Assembly: GCA_028285205.1 (NCBI GenBank)
Contig: JANQQA010000027.1
Coordinates: 39,537-103,536, forward strand
DNA length: 64,000 nt
Direction of reading: 5' to 3'
From: Bythopirellula sp.
GTDB taxonomy: Bacteria > Planctomycetota > Planctomycetia > Pirellulales > Lacipirellulaceae
Positions 43,963-53,019 of this stretch are shown here, one piece after another (the first letter of the stretch is position 1; every line of letters starts with the position of its first letter). The position numbers and the translations under genes were made by a program. Below the pieces are notes generated by a model, which saw nothing but the letters and a program-made list of their open reading frames with translations, was not told the DNA's origin and did no database searches.

Positions 43963-44382
43963 CGTCGATCTCGACGGATGCGACAACGCGACGATGGACG
44001 GAACACGAATCTCCGTCGTGAGCTGTTGAGCACCTCGATTACGCCCTTCTCCGCCTGGCCTCCGATCTTGCAGACACTTCGATACGCGAGATGTTCGTGT
44101 CGTTGCCCCCGCCATTCCAGCGTCGCGATCACGGAATCGGAACGGCAATTTCTTCTTTGAATTTGGGCCGCGGAATCGGCTAAGCTCTATCTTGTCAGAT
44201 ACGCCAACCGGAGCAGCCAACTGCGTCGCGGAGAGCTTTCCGCTGCGCGCAGGCACCTATTCAGCCGATTGCTGGGATCAACCGGCAATCGGCGACGCCA
44301 TTGCAGAGGTCCAAAGGGCAACGCCACGCGTCAGCTGGGTCGCAGCCAGATTCGCAGCTAGGCATGAGATGCGGTTGTTGAC
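43963..44382. other. Intergenic region between convergent genes, nothing identified
   Basis: 420 bases between the sulfatase and the TadE gene, which run towards each other. No coding-like frame, no clear terminator and no repeat were found by eye. Confidence 0.4.
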
Positions 44383-44919
44383 TCAATCATCGTCGTCATC
44401 GTGCCCGCTGCTGTTTCTTTTCTCATGGCGTACGAAACCATCGTTCTCCTGGTCGTCGTCGACGCCCGCGTATCCGTTCGTGTCACCCCCATCGCTGACC
44501 TCCACGTCGGCGGGCAGCACGCATTCTCCGCGCAGTGTCGCACCAGCCAGAAAATTCGGAGGTAGCCAAGCCACGTTGGCGTAGGGGACTGTCACGCTCA
44601 CGGTGACCGGCTCCAAGGGAACGTCCACCGATGCCTTAGCGGAGGGTGTGAAGCTAACGGTGTACCCGCTCACGCCGGCGTTCGCCAATGATTGATCGAT
44701 GATCGCGGTGGCTTGGGCCTGCGTGGTGTTTTCCACGCTATAGACTCGGCAGCCGGCGTGGGCTGCTTCCTGGAGCGCATGGCTCACCATCACTCCCCGC
44801 GCACCCTCGAGCGCACCGACTAGCAGTAATAGAATTAACGGTAACACGATGGCGAATTCCACGGCAGCCACGCCGCCGCGGCTTGGTCTAGATTCGCACG
44901 TGTTTTGTGTTGTACTCAT
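44383..44919 (-). CDS. TadE-family minor pilin with an acidic C-terminal tail
   Basis: 178 residues from the ATG at 44919 (GGACG upstream; a GTG five codons earlier is possible). The TadE signature R-G-G-V-A-A-V-E-F-A-I-V-L-P is followed by a single membrane helix (about 21-40) and E-A-A-H-A-G-C-R-V. The periplasmic part has three to four strands. The last 35 residues are very acidic and end in five Asp (V-D-D-D-Q-E-N-D, then H-D-D-D-D-D), unlike the other TadE gene here; this may bind calcium or keep the pilus charged (inference). Third in the run with VWA and another TadE, 30 bases after the VWA gene. Confidence 0.88.
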   Translation of the reverse strand: MSTTQNTCESRPSRGGVAAVEFAIVLPLILLLLVGALEGARGVMVSHALQEAAHAGCRVYSVENTTQAQATAIIDQSLANAGVSGYTVSFTPSAKASVDVPLEPVTVSVTVPYANVAWLPPNFLAGATLRGECVLPADVEVSDGGDTNGYAGVDDDQENDGFVRHEKRNSSGHDDDDD

Positions 44920-44949
44920 GTGATTTTCGTCCACTCGATGACTTGCGGA

Positions 44950-46098
44950 TCATTGGACCAGTTGTGTCTGCTTCATCGCATCGGCGATCTTGGCAAATGC
45001 ATCAGTCAACGCACCAGACAGGTCGCCAGCCGAACCCGATGCAATGAAATGCTCTCCTCCGGTAATGTCAGCAATTTGTTGCATCAAATCTTCATCGGCG
45101 CCGTTGCCGAGGCTTATCGTGTAAACCTTGACGCCCACGGATACGGCATAGTAGGCCATGTCGACAGCGTAACCGGGGCCATTACCATTGGGCTTGTTGG
45201 CTCTGCCATCGCTCATCAATACGACAACCTTTTCCACGCCCGAGCGTGCGTTGAGGTTTAGATAATGACTGGAGTCCCGCAGCGCGGCGCCAATAGGCGT
45301 CCAGCCGTTGTACTTGTTGGCTAGTAACGTTCCATGATCCAAAACGTTCGTACGGAGATTGTCTAAGTCAAACGTCAGCGGCGCTTCGAGCACTGCACAC
45401 CAATCGTCGCTTGAGGGATAGAGCGAGGACGGAGCGCTGGTGTAAGTCGTACCGGCATGGCCACTCGCGACGGGATCGTACTTGCCGATTACGGCGCCGT
45501 AGCCCATCACACCTACACGGTCGTTATCTCCAAATGATTCGAGGACGTCGAGAAACACCGGCGCCGCGTCCCGCAGGGCGCTGATGCGACCCTGCGACCC
45601 CATCGACCCCGAGAGGTCCAATGCGAGCATGATGTCGAGAGGGCTGCTGCCACCGATTGCGATTGCTGAACGGGGCGTGGCAAAAGTATCCCAGCCAAAT
45701 ATTCTTCCGAAGAACATTGGCTCCTTGTCCAACGTCCCGCTGACTTGAATTGCATCAGGGCTGGTGGTGGTTGCCGTAAAGCTACGAGAAGAACTGTTCC
45801 ATTTCCCGGCATCGACTTGAACTGCGTCCTCGGGTACGGTCGCAAACGCACCGGCGCGGTTTCGCTGCACATAATCCAGGCCCACAGCCAGTGCCGCATT
45901 GACGTCGTTTGGGTTATCTCGCAATTGGAGCCCAGCCGCCAACGCACCTGCGTCAACAGCTGTTTGCAATTGGGCACGCACCAAATAGATGCGACCGATT
46001 TCGATGCCAAACGCTACCATGCCAATGAGCACCGGGATGATCAGTGCCATCAACAGCATGGTCGTCCCACGTCGCGAATTGAGTCTGCGCCTAATCAT
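44950..46098 (-). CDS. TadG-like pilus-assembly protein with VWA domain
   Basis: 382 residues. The N-terminus R-R-G-T-T-M-L-L-M-A-L-I-I-P-V-L-I-G-M-V-A-F is the TadE/TadG membrane helix, with E-x-G-R-I-Y-L-V-R-A-Q-L-Q-T-A-V-D-A-G-A-L-A after it. From about residue 150 a von Willebrand factor A domain follows: metal-ion site D-L-S-G-S near 160, M-S-D-G-R near 285. It should sit in the inner membrane facing out and help secretion of a Flp-type pilus. No tadA/B/C or secretin gene is in the window. Confidence 0.9.
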   Translation of the reverse strand: MIRRRLNSRRGTTMLLMALIIPVLIGMVAFGIEIGRIYLVRAQLQTAVDAGALAAGLQLRDNPNDVNAALAVGLDYVQRNRAGAFATVPEDAVQVDAGKWNSSSRSFTATTTSPDAIQVSGTLDKEPMFFGRIFGWDTFATPRSAIAIGGSSPLDIMLALDLSGSMGSQGRISALRDAAPVFLDVLESFGDNDRVGVMGYGAVIGKYDPVASGHAGTTYTSAPSSLYPSSDDWCAVLEAPLTFDLDNLRTNVLDHGTLLANKYNGWTPIGAALRDSSHYLNLNARSGVEKVVVLMSDGRANKPNGNGPGYAVDMAYYAVSVGVKVYTISLGNGADEDLMQQIADITGGEHFIASGSAGDLSGALTDAFAKIADAMKQTQLVQ

Positions 46099-46147
46099 GA
46101 TTGCTAAACCTTGGATTCCAGATGCGGAACGTGATAATCAGAGCGTA

Positions 46148-46570
46148 CTAGTTGCCGGTCGTATATTCTTTGGGCAAGGTGCAAGTGGACGCGTAAGACT
46201 TGCCACTGAAGAAGTTTGGTAGCGGCAACCAGCTCATATCGTTGTAGTTGGCGGAAACCGTTACCGTGACCGGCGTCCACCGCGCGGAACTGGTATAGTT
46301 TGTGGGCAGTACTTGAACCGAGCGGTTGGTTATTCCCGCGGGTCCAAGGATTCGATCGATCTCGGTCTCGATCTCCGTGGTCGTAGCGCCTTGCAAGACG
46401 GCAACGCGACAGCCCGATCTGGCTGCCTCCTCGAGGCTCTGTGTCGTCATCAGCGCACGGCCGAATTCAATACTGCCAAAGATAACCGTAAACAGCACAG
46501 GGGCCACGATCGCGAATTCGACCACGGTCGCGCCGTTGCGTTGGTGTCGTTGCAACATGCAGTTGGTCAT
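46148..46570 (-). CDS. TadE-family minor pilin
   Basis: 140 residues from the ATG at 46570; ATG at 46558 and a start at 46615 are alternatives and none has a convincing ribosome-binding site. The signature N-G-A-T-V-V-E-F-A-I-V-A-P-V-L-F leads into one membrane helix and G-S-I-E-F-G-R-A-L, then E-E-A-A-R-S-G-C-R-V-A. The periplasmic part is predicted beta-rich and ends K-E-Y-T-T-G-N. It shares the A-G-C-R/S-G-C-R motif, P-V-T-V-T/S-V and W-L-P with the other TadE gene, so they are paralogues. First gene of the pilin run, 49 bases before the VWA gene. Confidence 0.88.
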   Translation of the reverse strand: MTNCMLQRHQRNGATVVEFAIVAPVLFTVIFGSIEFGRALMTTQSLEEAARSGCRVAVLQGATTTEIETEIDRILGPAGITNRSVQVLPTNYTSSARWTPVTVTVSANYNDMSWLPLPNFFSGKSYASTCTLPKEYTTGN

Positions 46571-47180
46571 GACTGTTTGGTTAGCAACGATGACGCCACT
46601 GAATCGCACGACCACGTCTTTCGATGGCGTGCGGAGTGCGCAATTCTCTCGTTGCTTTCGTAGTGTCCTGGTTGAAGTTGAATCCTGCGTGCCAACGCTT
46701 GTGCGTGCTCATTAGAGAACCTGTGTGCGTAGGCAAACCTCTAGAAAAGCCTACTTTAAATCTGGCTGTCAGGACGGGCGAATGAGTGCCTAGTACGATT
46801 GTGCTGGTTGTGCAGGTGGACCCAGCCCGGAAGGCGTAAAAGGGATTAAATCTGGAACCGCAGCGACTAGGTGCTGATTGGTAAAAGACGTGCTGCGGGT
46901 GTTTTGCTCCTCTCTCATCGCCCGTCTGTCGCTGGAGTTCGCCGGTGGTTTCGTCAGCGTGACACTCTGTATGGACAGAGATGGATGATCTATGTCGCAT
47001 GGCGTTGGGCACGCGGCGAACGGCGAAATAGTCCGGAATATTTCAGATGCGAATCGACTTCACGCCTTTCCGCACTGATCCTTCCGAGGGTATCGCGAGA
47101 GGACTATGATGAGAATGCAACGCGAGCTCCTTTTTCGATCGCAGTTGCTAGGCATGGTTCGATTCTGGCTGAGGAACGCG
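46571..47180. other. Long divergent intergenic region
   Basis: About 610 bases between the TadE gene and the carbamoyl-amino-acid hydrolase gene. No frame reads like a protein for more than a short stretch. Promoters for both directions are expected. No tRNA-like cloverleaf was found. Confidence 0.4.
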
Positions 47181-48419
47181 GTGACCAATTCATTACGGAT
47201 CAACGGCAAACGACTTTGGAACGCAATCATGGAAGTGGCTCAGATTGGAGCCACTCCGCGCGGCGGTTGCAATCGGCAGGCGCTCACCGATGGTGACGGT
47301 CATGTGCGACGGCTGTTTCGTGAGTGGTGTGAGCAGGCTGGGCTCGTGGTGCGTGTTGACGAGATGGGCAACATGTTCGCCCGCCGCTCGGGAGTGAACG
47401 ACGACTCGCCGCCAGTCATCGCGGGCTCCCACCTCGACACACAGCCAACCGGTGGAAAATTCGATGGTGTATTCGGAGTACTGGGTGCGCTGGAAGTCGT
47501 CCGTACCTTGAACGACGCGAACATTCAGACAGAAGCGCCACTCGAGATCGTCAATTGGACGAACGAAGAGGGGGCGCGGTTCTCTCCCGCGATGATCGGT
47601 TCGGGCGTCTGGTGTGGCCATTTCGACCTGGACTACGGTTACAGTCGCGAAGATCAACACGGGCTAAAGATCGGGCAGGAACTTGAGCGGCTGGGGCTAG
47701 TGGGCTCCGAGCCATGTCGACCGTTTCCGATCAGAGCCGCGTTTGAGATGCACATTGAGCAAGGACCGGTACTGGAGAACGAAGGCCTGACGGTCGGCGT
47801 GGTGACCGGCGTTCAGGGGATGCGGTGGTACGATGCGAATCTGTACGGACAGCCGGTTCACGCTGGGACCACGCCGATGAAGGTACGCCGAGATCCATTT
47901 ATGGCCTTACACGAGATTCTTGAACGACTTTACCAACTGGCCGCCGATCTCGGGCCGGAAGCACGAGTGACGTTCGGCGATGTTCGCGCTACGCCTGGCA
48001 GTCGTAACACCGTGCCGGAACTGTTGACGCTTGCCGTCGATTTGCGGCACCCTGAGCAGAATGTCCTTGAATCGTTGGATAGTGGCATGCGAACCATTGT
48101 CGATGATGCGGCCAAGCGGCGTGGCTTGGAGTCGGAAGTCGTCGACGAATGGCACTCTCCTGCTGTGGCATTTGACCCGGCTTGCGTCGTTGCGGTACGC
48201 AGTGCGGTTGAGATGCTGGGCTACCCACATCGCGACATGGTTTCCGGCGCCGGACACGATGCGGTCTACGTATCGAGAGTGGCACCAACGAGTATGATCT
48301 TCGTCCCATGCGCCGGCGGAATATCTCATAACGAAGCCGAAGCCGCGACGCCGCATGACTTGGAAGCTGGTTGCAATGTCTTGCTTCACGCCATGCTCCA
48401 GCGCGCAAACGAGGAGTGA
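47181..48419 (+). CDS. M20-family Zn hydrolase (N-carbamoyl-L-amino acid/ureido acid amidohydrolase)
   Basis: 412 residues from GTG 47181, chosen because GAGGA lies 7 bases upstream and the family conserves L-R-I-N-G-K-R-L-W right after it. Metal and substrate motifs: A-G-S-H-L-D-T-Q-P-T-G-G-K-F-D-G near 85-100, N-E-E-G-A-R-F near 130, E-M-H-I-E-Q-G-P-V-L-E near 190, H-A-G-T-T-P-M near 230 and S-G-A-G-H-D-A near 355. The reaction is hydrolysis of a ureido (carbamoyl) or allantoate-type amide to amine, ammonia and carbon dioxide. 12 bases before the amidinotransferase-fold gene. Confidence 0.93.
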   Translation: MTNSLRINGKRLWNAIMEVAQIGATPRGGCNRQALTDGDGHVRRLFREWCEQAGLVVRVDEMGNMFARRSGVNDDSPPVIAGSHLDTQPTGGKFDGVFGVLGALEVVRTLNDANIQTEAPLEIVNWTNEEGARFSPAMIGSGVWCGHFDLDYGYSREDQHGLKIGQELERLGLVGSEPCRPFPIRAAFEMHIEQGPVLENEGLTVGVVTGVQGMRWYDANLYGQPVHAGTTPMKVRRDPFMALHEILERLYQLAADLGPEARVTFGDVRATPGSRNTVPELLTLAVDLRHPEQNVLESLDSGMRTIVDDAAKRRGLESEVVDEWHSPAVAFDPACVVAVRSAVEMLGYPHRDMVSGAGHDAVYVSRVAPTSMIFVPCAGGISHNEAEAATPHDLEAGCNVLLHAMLQRANEE

Positions 48420-48431
48420 GGAAGGGCCTTG

Positions 48432-49346
48432 ATGAACTCGCCGTCACTCCGTCGAAGACAAGCTAATGGTGGCACAAGCCCGCTCACTCATTGGGGGTTG
48501 GATAGCGAGTACGGTACCTTGCGTGATGTGCTGATCGGCCCGGCCGATCATTACACCTGGCAGACGGGCAACGCGATGGCGCGACGATCGTTGCGGCTCG
48601 GCGTGACGTTCGATGCGCAGGTGATGCGGCGGCAGTATCAGGAGATGATTTCAGCTTACGAGGCCGCCGGAGTCACGTGCCACTTTCTCGAGCCCGATGA
48701 CGCGTTGCCTTATCAAGTGTATGCACGAGACTCTTCGGTGATGACTCCGTGGGGGCCGATCATTACCCAACTTCAAAGCCCGTGGCGACGCGGCGAGTGG
48801 CGGGCTGCTGTCGATTTCTATCGCCAGGCGGACGTGCCGGTTTATGACGTTGTAACTGCCGGCAGCTTCGAAGGTGGCGATTACATGGTTCTGCAACCTG
48901 GCGTTGTGGTTTGCGGTTTTAGCGGTGATCGCACCAGTCAAGAAGGGATCAGTCAGGTGCGTGGATGGATTGAGGCTGAAGGCTGGGAATTCGTCAGCTA
49001 CCAGTTCGATCCTTATTTCCTGCATCTCGACGTAATGTTCGCCATGCTCTCGAAAGGTCTGGCCGCCGTCTGCACCGAAGCAGTTGAGGACGAGTTCGTT
49101 CAATGTCTCGATTCACTTGGAATTGAGATCATTGATATTCCGTACAAGGCGATGGTCGATCTCGAAGTCAACGTGGTCGCGTTGGGGGACGACCGAGTCT
49201 TGTTGCCCAAGGCGAGCCAGGTACTAAAGGAGCGGTGTCGTGCGCACGGGCTGACCGTATTCGACCCAGACGTCAGTATGTTCACCTCCGGCGGTGGCGG
49301 AGTACACTGCATGTGTCAGGCGCTGCGCCGCGAATCTGCTGGATGA
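48432..49346 (+). CDS. Amidinotransferase-fold guanidine-modifying hydrolase (DDAH/deiminase-like)
   Basis: 304 residues from ATG 48432 with GGAAGG about 8 bases upstream. The fold's catalytic set is visible: V-Y-A-R-D near 95, F-E-G-G-D near 146, H-L-D near 196 (catalytic His), and Cys in G-G-G-V-H-C near 290. These are the features of dimethylarginine dimethylaminohydrolases, arginine deiminases and arginine amidinotransferases. The short length, without the long loops of amidinotransferases, favours a hydrolase that turns a guanidino group into a ureido group. The substrate cannot be read from the sequence. Placed between the ureido hydrolase and an aminotransferase. Confidence 0.85.
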   Translation: MNSPSLRRRQANGGTSPLTHWGLDSEYGTLRDVLIGPADHYTWQTGNAMARRSLRLGVTFDAQVMRRQYQEMISAYEAAGVTCHFLEPDDALPYQVYARDSSVMTPWGPIITQLQSPWRRGEWRAAVDFYRQADVPVYDVVTAGSFEGGDYMVLQPGVVVCGFSGDRTSQEGISQVRGWIEAEGWEFVSYQFDPYFLHLDVMFAMLSKGLAAVCTEAVEDEFVQCLDSLGIEIIDIPYKAMVDLEVNVVALGDDRVLLPKASQVLKERCRAHGLTVFDPDVSMFTSGGGGVHCMCQALRRESAG

Positions 49347-49399
49347 CTCACGCTAGTAATCGATCATCAAGTTCAGTTGAAACAAGAGGCAACGATACC

Positions 49400-50800
49400 A
49401 TGCATTCCAACCTCAGCACTTTCAGTACTCGGGACATCTGGGAGAAAGACCGCGACCACGTTCTTCATCCCTGGACGCACTTCGATTCGTTTCGCGAAGA
49501 GGGTTCACTGGCCATCGTTCGCGGCGAGGGTTGCAAGATTTACGACTCAGACGGAAAGGAGTACGTCGACGCGGTGGGTGGACTGTGGTGCAACAACATC
49601 GGTCTCGGTCGCGAGGAGATGGCCGATGCGATTGCGGCGCAAGTCCGAGATCTCGCATACGCCAACCCGTTCTGCGATATGACGACCGCGCCAGCTGCTC
49701 AGCTAGCTGCGCTGCTCAGTGAGCTGGCGCCGAGCAACCTCAATCACGTCATGTTTACCACGGGTGGTTCCACGGCGATCGACAGTGCCTATCGGCTGGT
49801 GCAGTTCTACCAAAGTTGTCGCGGGAAAACGAGCAAACGTCATGTGTTATCACGCAAAGCTGCGTATCACGGTTCGACCTACCTGGCCATGTCCATCGGT
49901 GGAAAGAAGTCTGATCGCGTCCCAGAGTTTGCCTACGAGACAGACACCATCCACCACCTTTCCTGTCCCAACTATTATCGCGCGCCTGAGGGAATGACCG
50001 AGGCGGAGTACTGCGATCATCTGATCGACGAGCTGAAAGCGAAGATCGAGGAATTGGGCGCTGAGAACGTAGCCGCATTCTTCGCCGAGCCGGTAATGGG
50101 CGCCGGTGGAGTCGTCGTCCCGCCGGCGGGGTATCATCAGCGGACCTTCGAAGTCTGCAAAGAAAATGACATTCTGTATGTGTCCGACGAAGTTGTCACG
50201 GGCTTCGGCCGCCTTGGAGCGTGGTTTGCTTCGGAGGAGGTGTTCGGCATCCGGCCAGACATCATCACCTGCGCCAAGGGAATTACGTCGGGGTATCTGC
50301 CGCTTGGTGCCGTGCTGTTCTCCGACGAAATCTACGAGACAATTGCCGCGCCGAACCCGGATCGTGTTTTCGCAAACGGGTTCACCTATTCAGGTCATCC
50401 GGTAGCCTGCGCTGCCGCACTGAAGAACATCGAAATCATCCAGCGTGAACACCTACTCCAAAAAGTCCAAAACGACGGTCCCTACCTGCGAGAACAGTTG
50501 GAAACGCTAAGAGACCTACCAACCGTCGGCGACGTCCGGGGATCGCACTACATGGTCTGCATCGAGAGTGTCGCCGACAAGGAGACGAAGGAACCGTTCC
50601 CCGATTCGCTGAACATTGGCAAGAAGATCTCCAATCGCTGTGAGGAAATGGGGCTGATCGTCCGTCCTGTGGTCCATCTGAACGTGTTATCGCCACCACT
50701 CACGCTCACACGTGACGAGATCGACTTCTGCGTCGATGTGCTACGTCGGGCGATGATCCAGGTTGGCAGCGATCTGCGCGAGGAAGGGTTACTCAGCTAG
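49400..50800 (+). CDS. Class III (omega-amino acid) aminotransferase
   Basis: 466 residues from ATG 49400; the open frame runs 55 codons further upstream but shares nothing with the family. G-G-S-T-A-I-D-S-A-Y-R near 120, Y-H-G-S-T-Y-L-A near 155, D-E-V-V-T-G-F-G-R near 265 and the PLP lysine in A-K-G-I-T-S-G near 292. Members transfer the amino group of beta-alanine, GABA, taurine, ornithine or similar to pyruvate or 2-oxoglutarate, giving a semialdehyde. The stop overlaps that of the convergent symporter gene as a shared CTAG. Confidence 0.95.
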   Translation: MHSNLSTFSTRDIWEKDRDHVLHPWTHFDSFREEGSLAIVRGEGCKIYDSDGKEYVDAVGGLWCNNIGLGREEMADAIAAQVRDLAYANPFCDMTTAPAAQLAALLSELAPSNLNHVMFTTGGSTAIDSAYRLVQFYQSCRGKTSKRHVLSRKAAYHGSTYLAMSIGGKKSDRVPEFAYETDTIHHLSCPNYYRAPEGMTEAEYCDHLIDELKAKIEELGAENVAAFFAEPVMGAGGVVVPPAGYHQRTFEVCKENDILYVSDEVVTGFGRLGAWFASEEVFGIRPDIITCAKGITSGYLPLGAVLFSDEIYETIAAPNPDRVFANGFTYSGHPVACAAALKNIEIIQREHLLQKVQNDGPYLREQLETLRDLPTVGDVRGSHYMVCIESVADKETKEPFPDSLNIGKKISNRCEEMGLIVRPVVHLNVLSPPLTLTRDEIDFCVDVLRRAMIQVGSDLREEGLLS

Positions 50801-52284
50801 TCGCCGCGCGATCCTGCGCCGAACAGTCCTAAGCGGCCGCTGTTGGAAATCGCCTTGCCGCCGCGATCGACCAAGGGTAGCGGCGGATCGCTAGCCTGAG
50901 TGGACAGTGAAACCGCGACCAGCGCGAAGGCGCTAGCTCCCAATCCCACCAACTCGGCGGGCAATGTCGGCGATAGCACGAGGCACAGCACCCATACTGC
51001 TGGTCCAATAATCATCGCCGCCAAAGCCCCGCGTGCATTGGCCCGCGGCCACCAGATTCCAGCCGTGAAGGGCACGAACAGGCTTACCAATGGCATCTCG
51101 AATGAACTCAGCATGAGGTCGAATATTCGATCCGCTTTCAATGCGACCGCAAGCGACAGTATGCCAATCACTGGCACCGACCAACGTGCCCAGGTTAACG
51201 AGGTTTTGTTGGAAACCTCGGGTCGGAAGAACGGAATGATATTCGCGCTGAGCAGACTCGCCGGTGCTAACAGGGCGCTGTCAGCGCTGCTCATGACCGC
51301 TGCGAGCAAAGCGCCGATGAAGAATACCGTGGCAACCGGATGGAGATGCTGCGCCGCCAGTTCAGGAACGACCATCTCCGGATCTGACAAGTCCGGTAGC
51401 ACCTGCGATCCAATCAATCCCAAGATGACCGGGATCATCCCGAAGGTTAGATACAGTATTGCAGCCAGGTAGGCTGAATTCTGAGCGACTCGTTCACTAC
51501 GCGCCGAAAAACTCCGCTGCATCAAGTCTTGCGTGGCGATGCTGCCGATCCCAATGATCAGCCAAGCGCGTAAGTATTCGATCCAGGCGTTAGTAGTCCC
51601 GTCCGTGGGGAAGAATTCTAGCTGCTTGCCATCGAGGTGTCCCAGGGCTGCGTCGACACCACCGATATCGGTGATAAGCAGAGGAAGTATGATTGCCAGA
51701 CCGATCAGCAGGATGACAACTTGCACGGCATCAGTCAGTGCGACTGCCCACATACCGCCCGCCGCGGTGTAGATCAAAATGATCGCAGTCCCTACGACGA
51801 TGGCAATCTGCGGGTCTGCATCGACTAGTGCTCCAGCCACGAGACCAAAGGCTTTGAATTGCACCGCCGTCCAGCCGATGTAGAGCGCTAACAGCGCAAC
51901 GCTGGAGAGGATCCCTGTCCACGCGCTGTAACGCAGCTGAAAGAAATCGGCGATGGTCAGTAGCTCCATCCGGCGCAGCGTCCGCACGTAGAACATGCCT
52001 GCGATTGCCAGGCACAGCGCCGCCCCAAAAGGGTCTGCTATCACCCCCATCAGCCCTTCTTCGTAGGCAGCGCCGGCGGCGCCAATGACTGTGCCAGCAC
52101 CCATCCAAGTGGCTGTCAGTGTCGCGGTGCACAGCCACAGCGGCAGTGAGCGCCCCGCCACGAGGAACTCTTCATTCCCAGATACATGACGCGCGGCCAA
52201 CACGCCAATCACAATCATGCCAATCACGAAGACGGAGATCGCGATCAGAGTAGGCACTCCGTTGCTCAATAGCGCAACAACCAT
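50797..52284 (-). CDS. Sodium:solute symporter (SSS family)
   Basis: 495 residues with about 13 membrane helices. Family features include the N-terminal helix followed by F-L-V-A-G-R-S-L-P-L-W and the G-A-G-T-V-I-G-A-A-G segment, the R-Y-S-A-W region after helix 4 and a Q-D-L-M-Q-R-S segment near 260. SSS carriers import sugars, amino acids, nucleosides, urea or choline-like compounds with sodium. Convergent with the aminotransferase, so it may supply that pathway's substrate although on the opposite strand (inference). ATG at 52284. Confidence 0.93.
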   Translation of the reverse strand: MVVALLSNGVPTLIAISVFVIGMIVIGVLAARHVSGNEEFLVAGRSLPLWLCTATLTATWMGAGTVIGAAGAAYEEGLMGVIADPFGAALCLAIAGMFYVRTLRRMELLTIADFFQLRYSAWTGILSSVALLALYIGWTAVQFKAFGLVAGALVDADPQIAIVVGTAIILIYTAAGGMWAVALTDAVQVVILLIGLAIILPLLITDIGGVDAALGHLDGKQLEFFPTDGTTNAWIEYLRAWLIIGIGSIATQDLMQRSFSARSERVAQNSAYLAAILYLTFGMIPVILGLIGSQVLPDLSDPEMVVPELAAQHLHPVATVFFIGALLAAVMSSADSALLAPASLLSANIIPFFRPEVSNKTSLTWARWSVPVIGILSLAVALKADRIFDLMLSSFEMPLVSLFVPFTAGIWWPRANARGALAAMIIGPAVWVLCLVLSPTLPAELVGLGASAFALVAVSLSTQASDPPLPLVDRGGKAISNSGRLGLFGAGSRGD

Positions 52285-52491
52285 GAATTCACCAAATGCA
52301 GTACACGTCTGTGGGCGTCGAATGGCCCAATACTAGTGCACGTCTCTCTCCGTTTCTAGGGTTCGCAGGTGCGAATGCTGGAGCGTTAAGTTGCGCCAGA
52401 TCGATACTTGGTAGGGCTACGAGCAACATTGGCGAGACCGTGCGATCAATCATTACTCTTCTCGAAGCCAGCGGAGTCATTCTTGAGCAGA

Positions 52492-53019
52492 TCAACCCAC
52501 ACTTCGTTCGGCCAAATACAGTCCGGCAAGCAACTTCAAATCTGCGGCGCGGTTATTGGCGATCAGCCAGTCGGCGACTCCGCTTACGTCGACTTCGTGA
52601 ATGGTAATCTCTTCGCTTTCATCACCACCACCCGGGCCAGTCTTTTCAAGCCCACGGGCCAGATACAGTACAATCGACTCGTCGGTGAGACCTGGAGAAG
52701 ACAGACCGCTGCCAAGTTCTGACCAGAGTTTGGCGCTGTAGCCGGTCTCTTCCAATAGCTCACGCTTCGCGGCTTCAAGCAATGATTCGTTCTCCGCACC
52801 AGCAACGTCGCCGACAAGTCCGGCCGGCAGCTCCACGACTGCATCACCAACTGGCGGACGAAACTGTTCTACCAGAACCACTTTTTGCTCGTCGGTGATA
52901 GCAACAATTCCGACGACCGGCCATTGCGTGTTGCGGCTGGCAAACTCCCAACTGCCGCGTTGAACCATCGACAAATAGCGACCTTCATACACGGTCTTCG
53001 ATTTGCTGTGCTCAGACAT
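52492..53019 (-). CDS. NUDIX hydrolase, ADP-ribose pyrophosphatase-like
   Basis: 175 residues. The NUDIX core is E-S-L-L-E-A-A-K-R-E-L-L-E-E-T-G-Y near residues 79-95, with L-P-A-G-L-V-G just before. The gap from that Gly to the core is slightly longer than the textbook box, as in ADP-ribose/sugar-nucleotide pyrophosphatases. It should split nucleoside-diphosphate-linked compounds such as ADP-ribose. ATG at 53019 with CGGAG upstream. Single gene. Confidence 0.92.
   Translation of the reverse strand: MSEHSKSKTVYEGRYLSMVQRGSWEFASRNTQWPVVGIVAITDEQKVVLVEQFRPPVGDAVVELPAGLVGDVAGAENESLLEAAKRELLEETGYSAKLWSELGSGLSSPGLTDESIVLYLARGLEKTGPGGGDESEEITIHEVDVSGVADWLIANNRAADLKLLAGLYLAERSVG

Noticed and set aside
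47106..47180. Upstream extension of the carbamoyl-amino-acid hydrolase
   Set aside because: Residues before the GTG at 47181 are not family-like and lack a ribosome-binding site, while GTG 47181 has GAGGA at good spacing.
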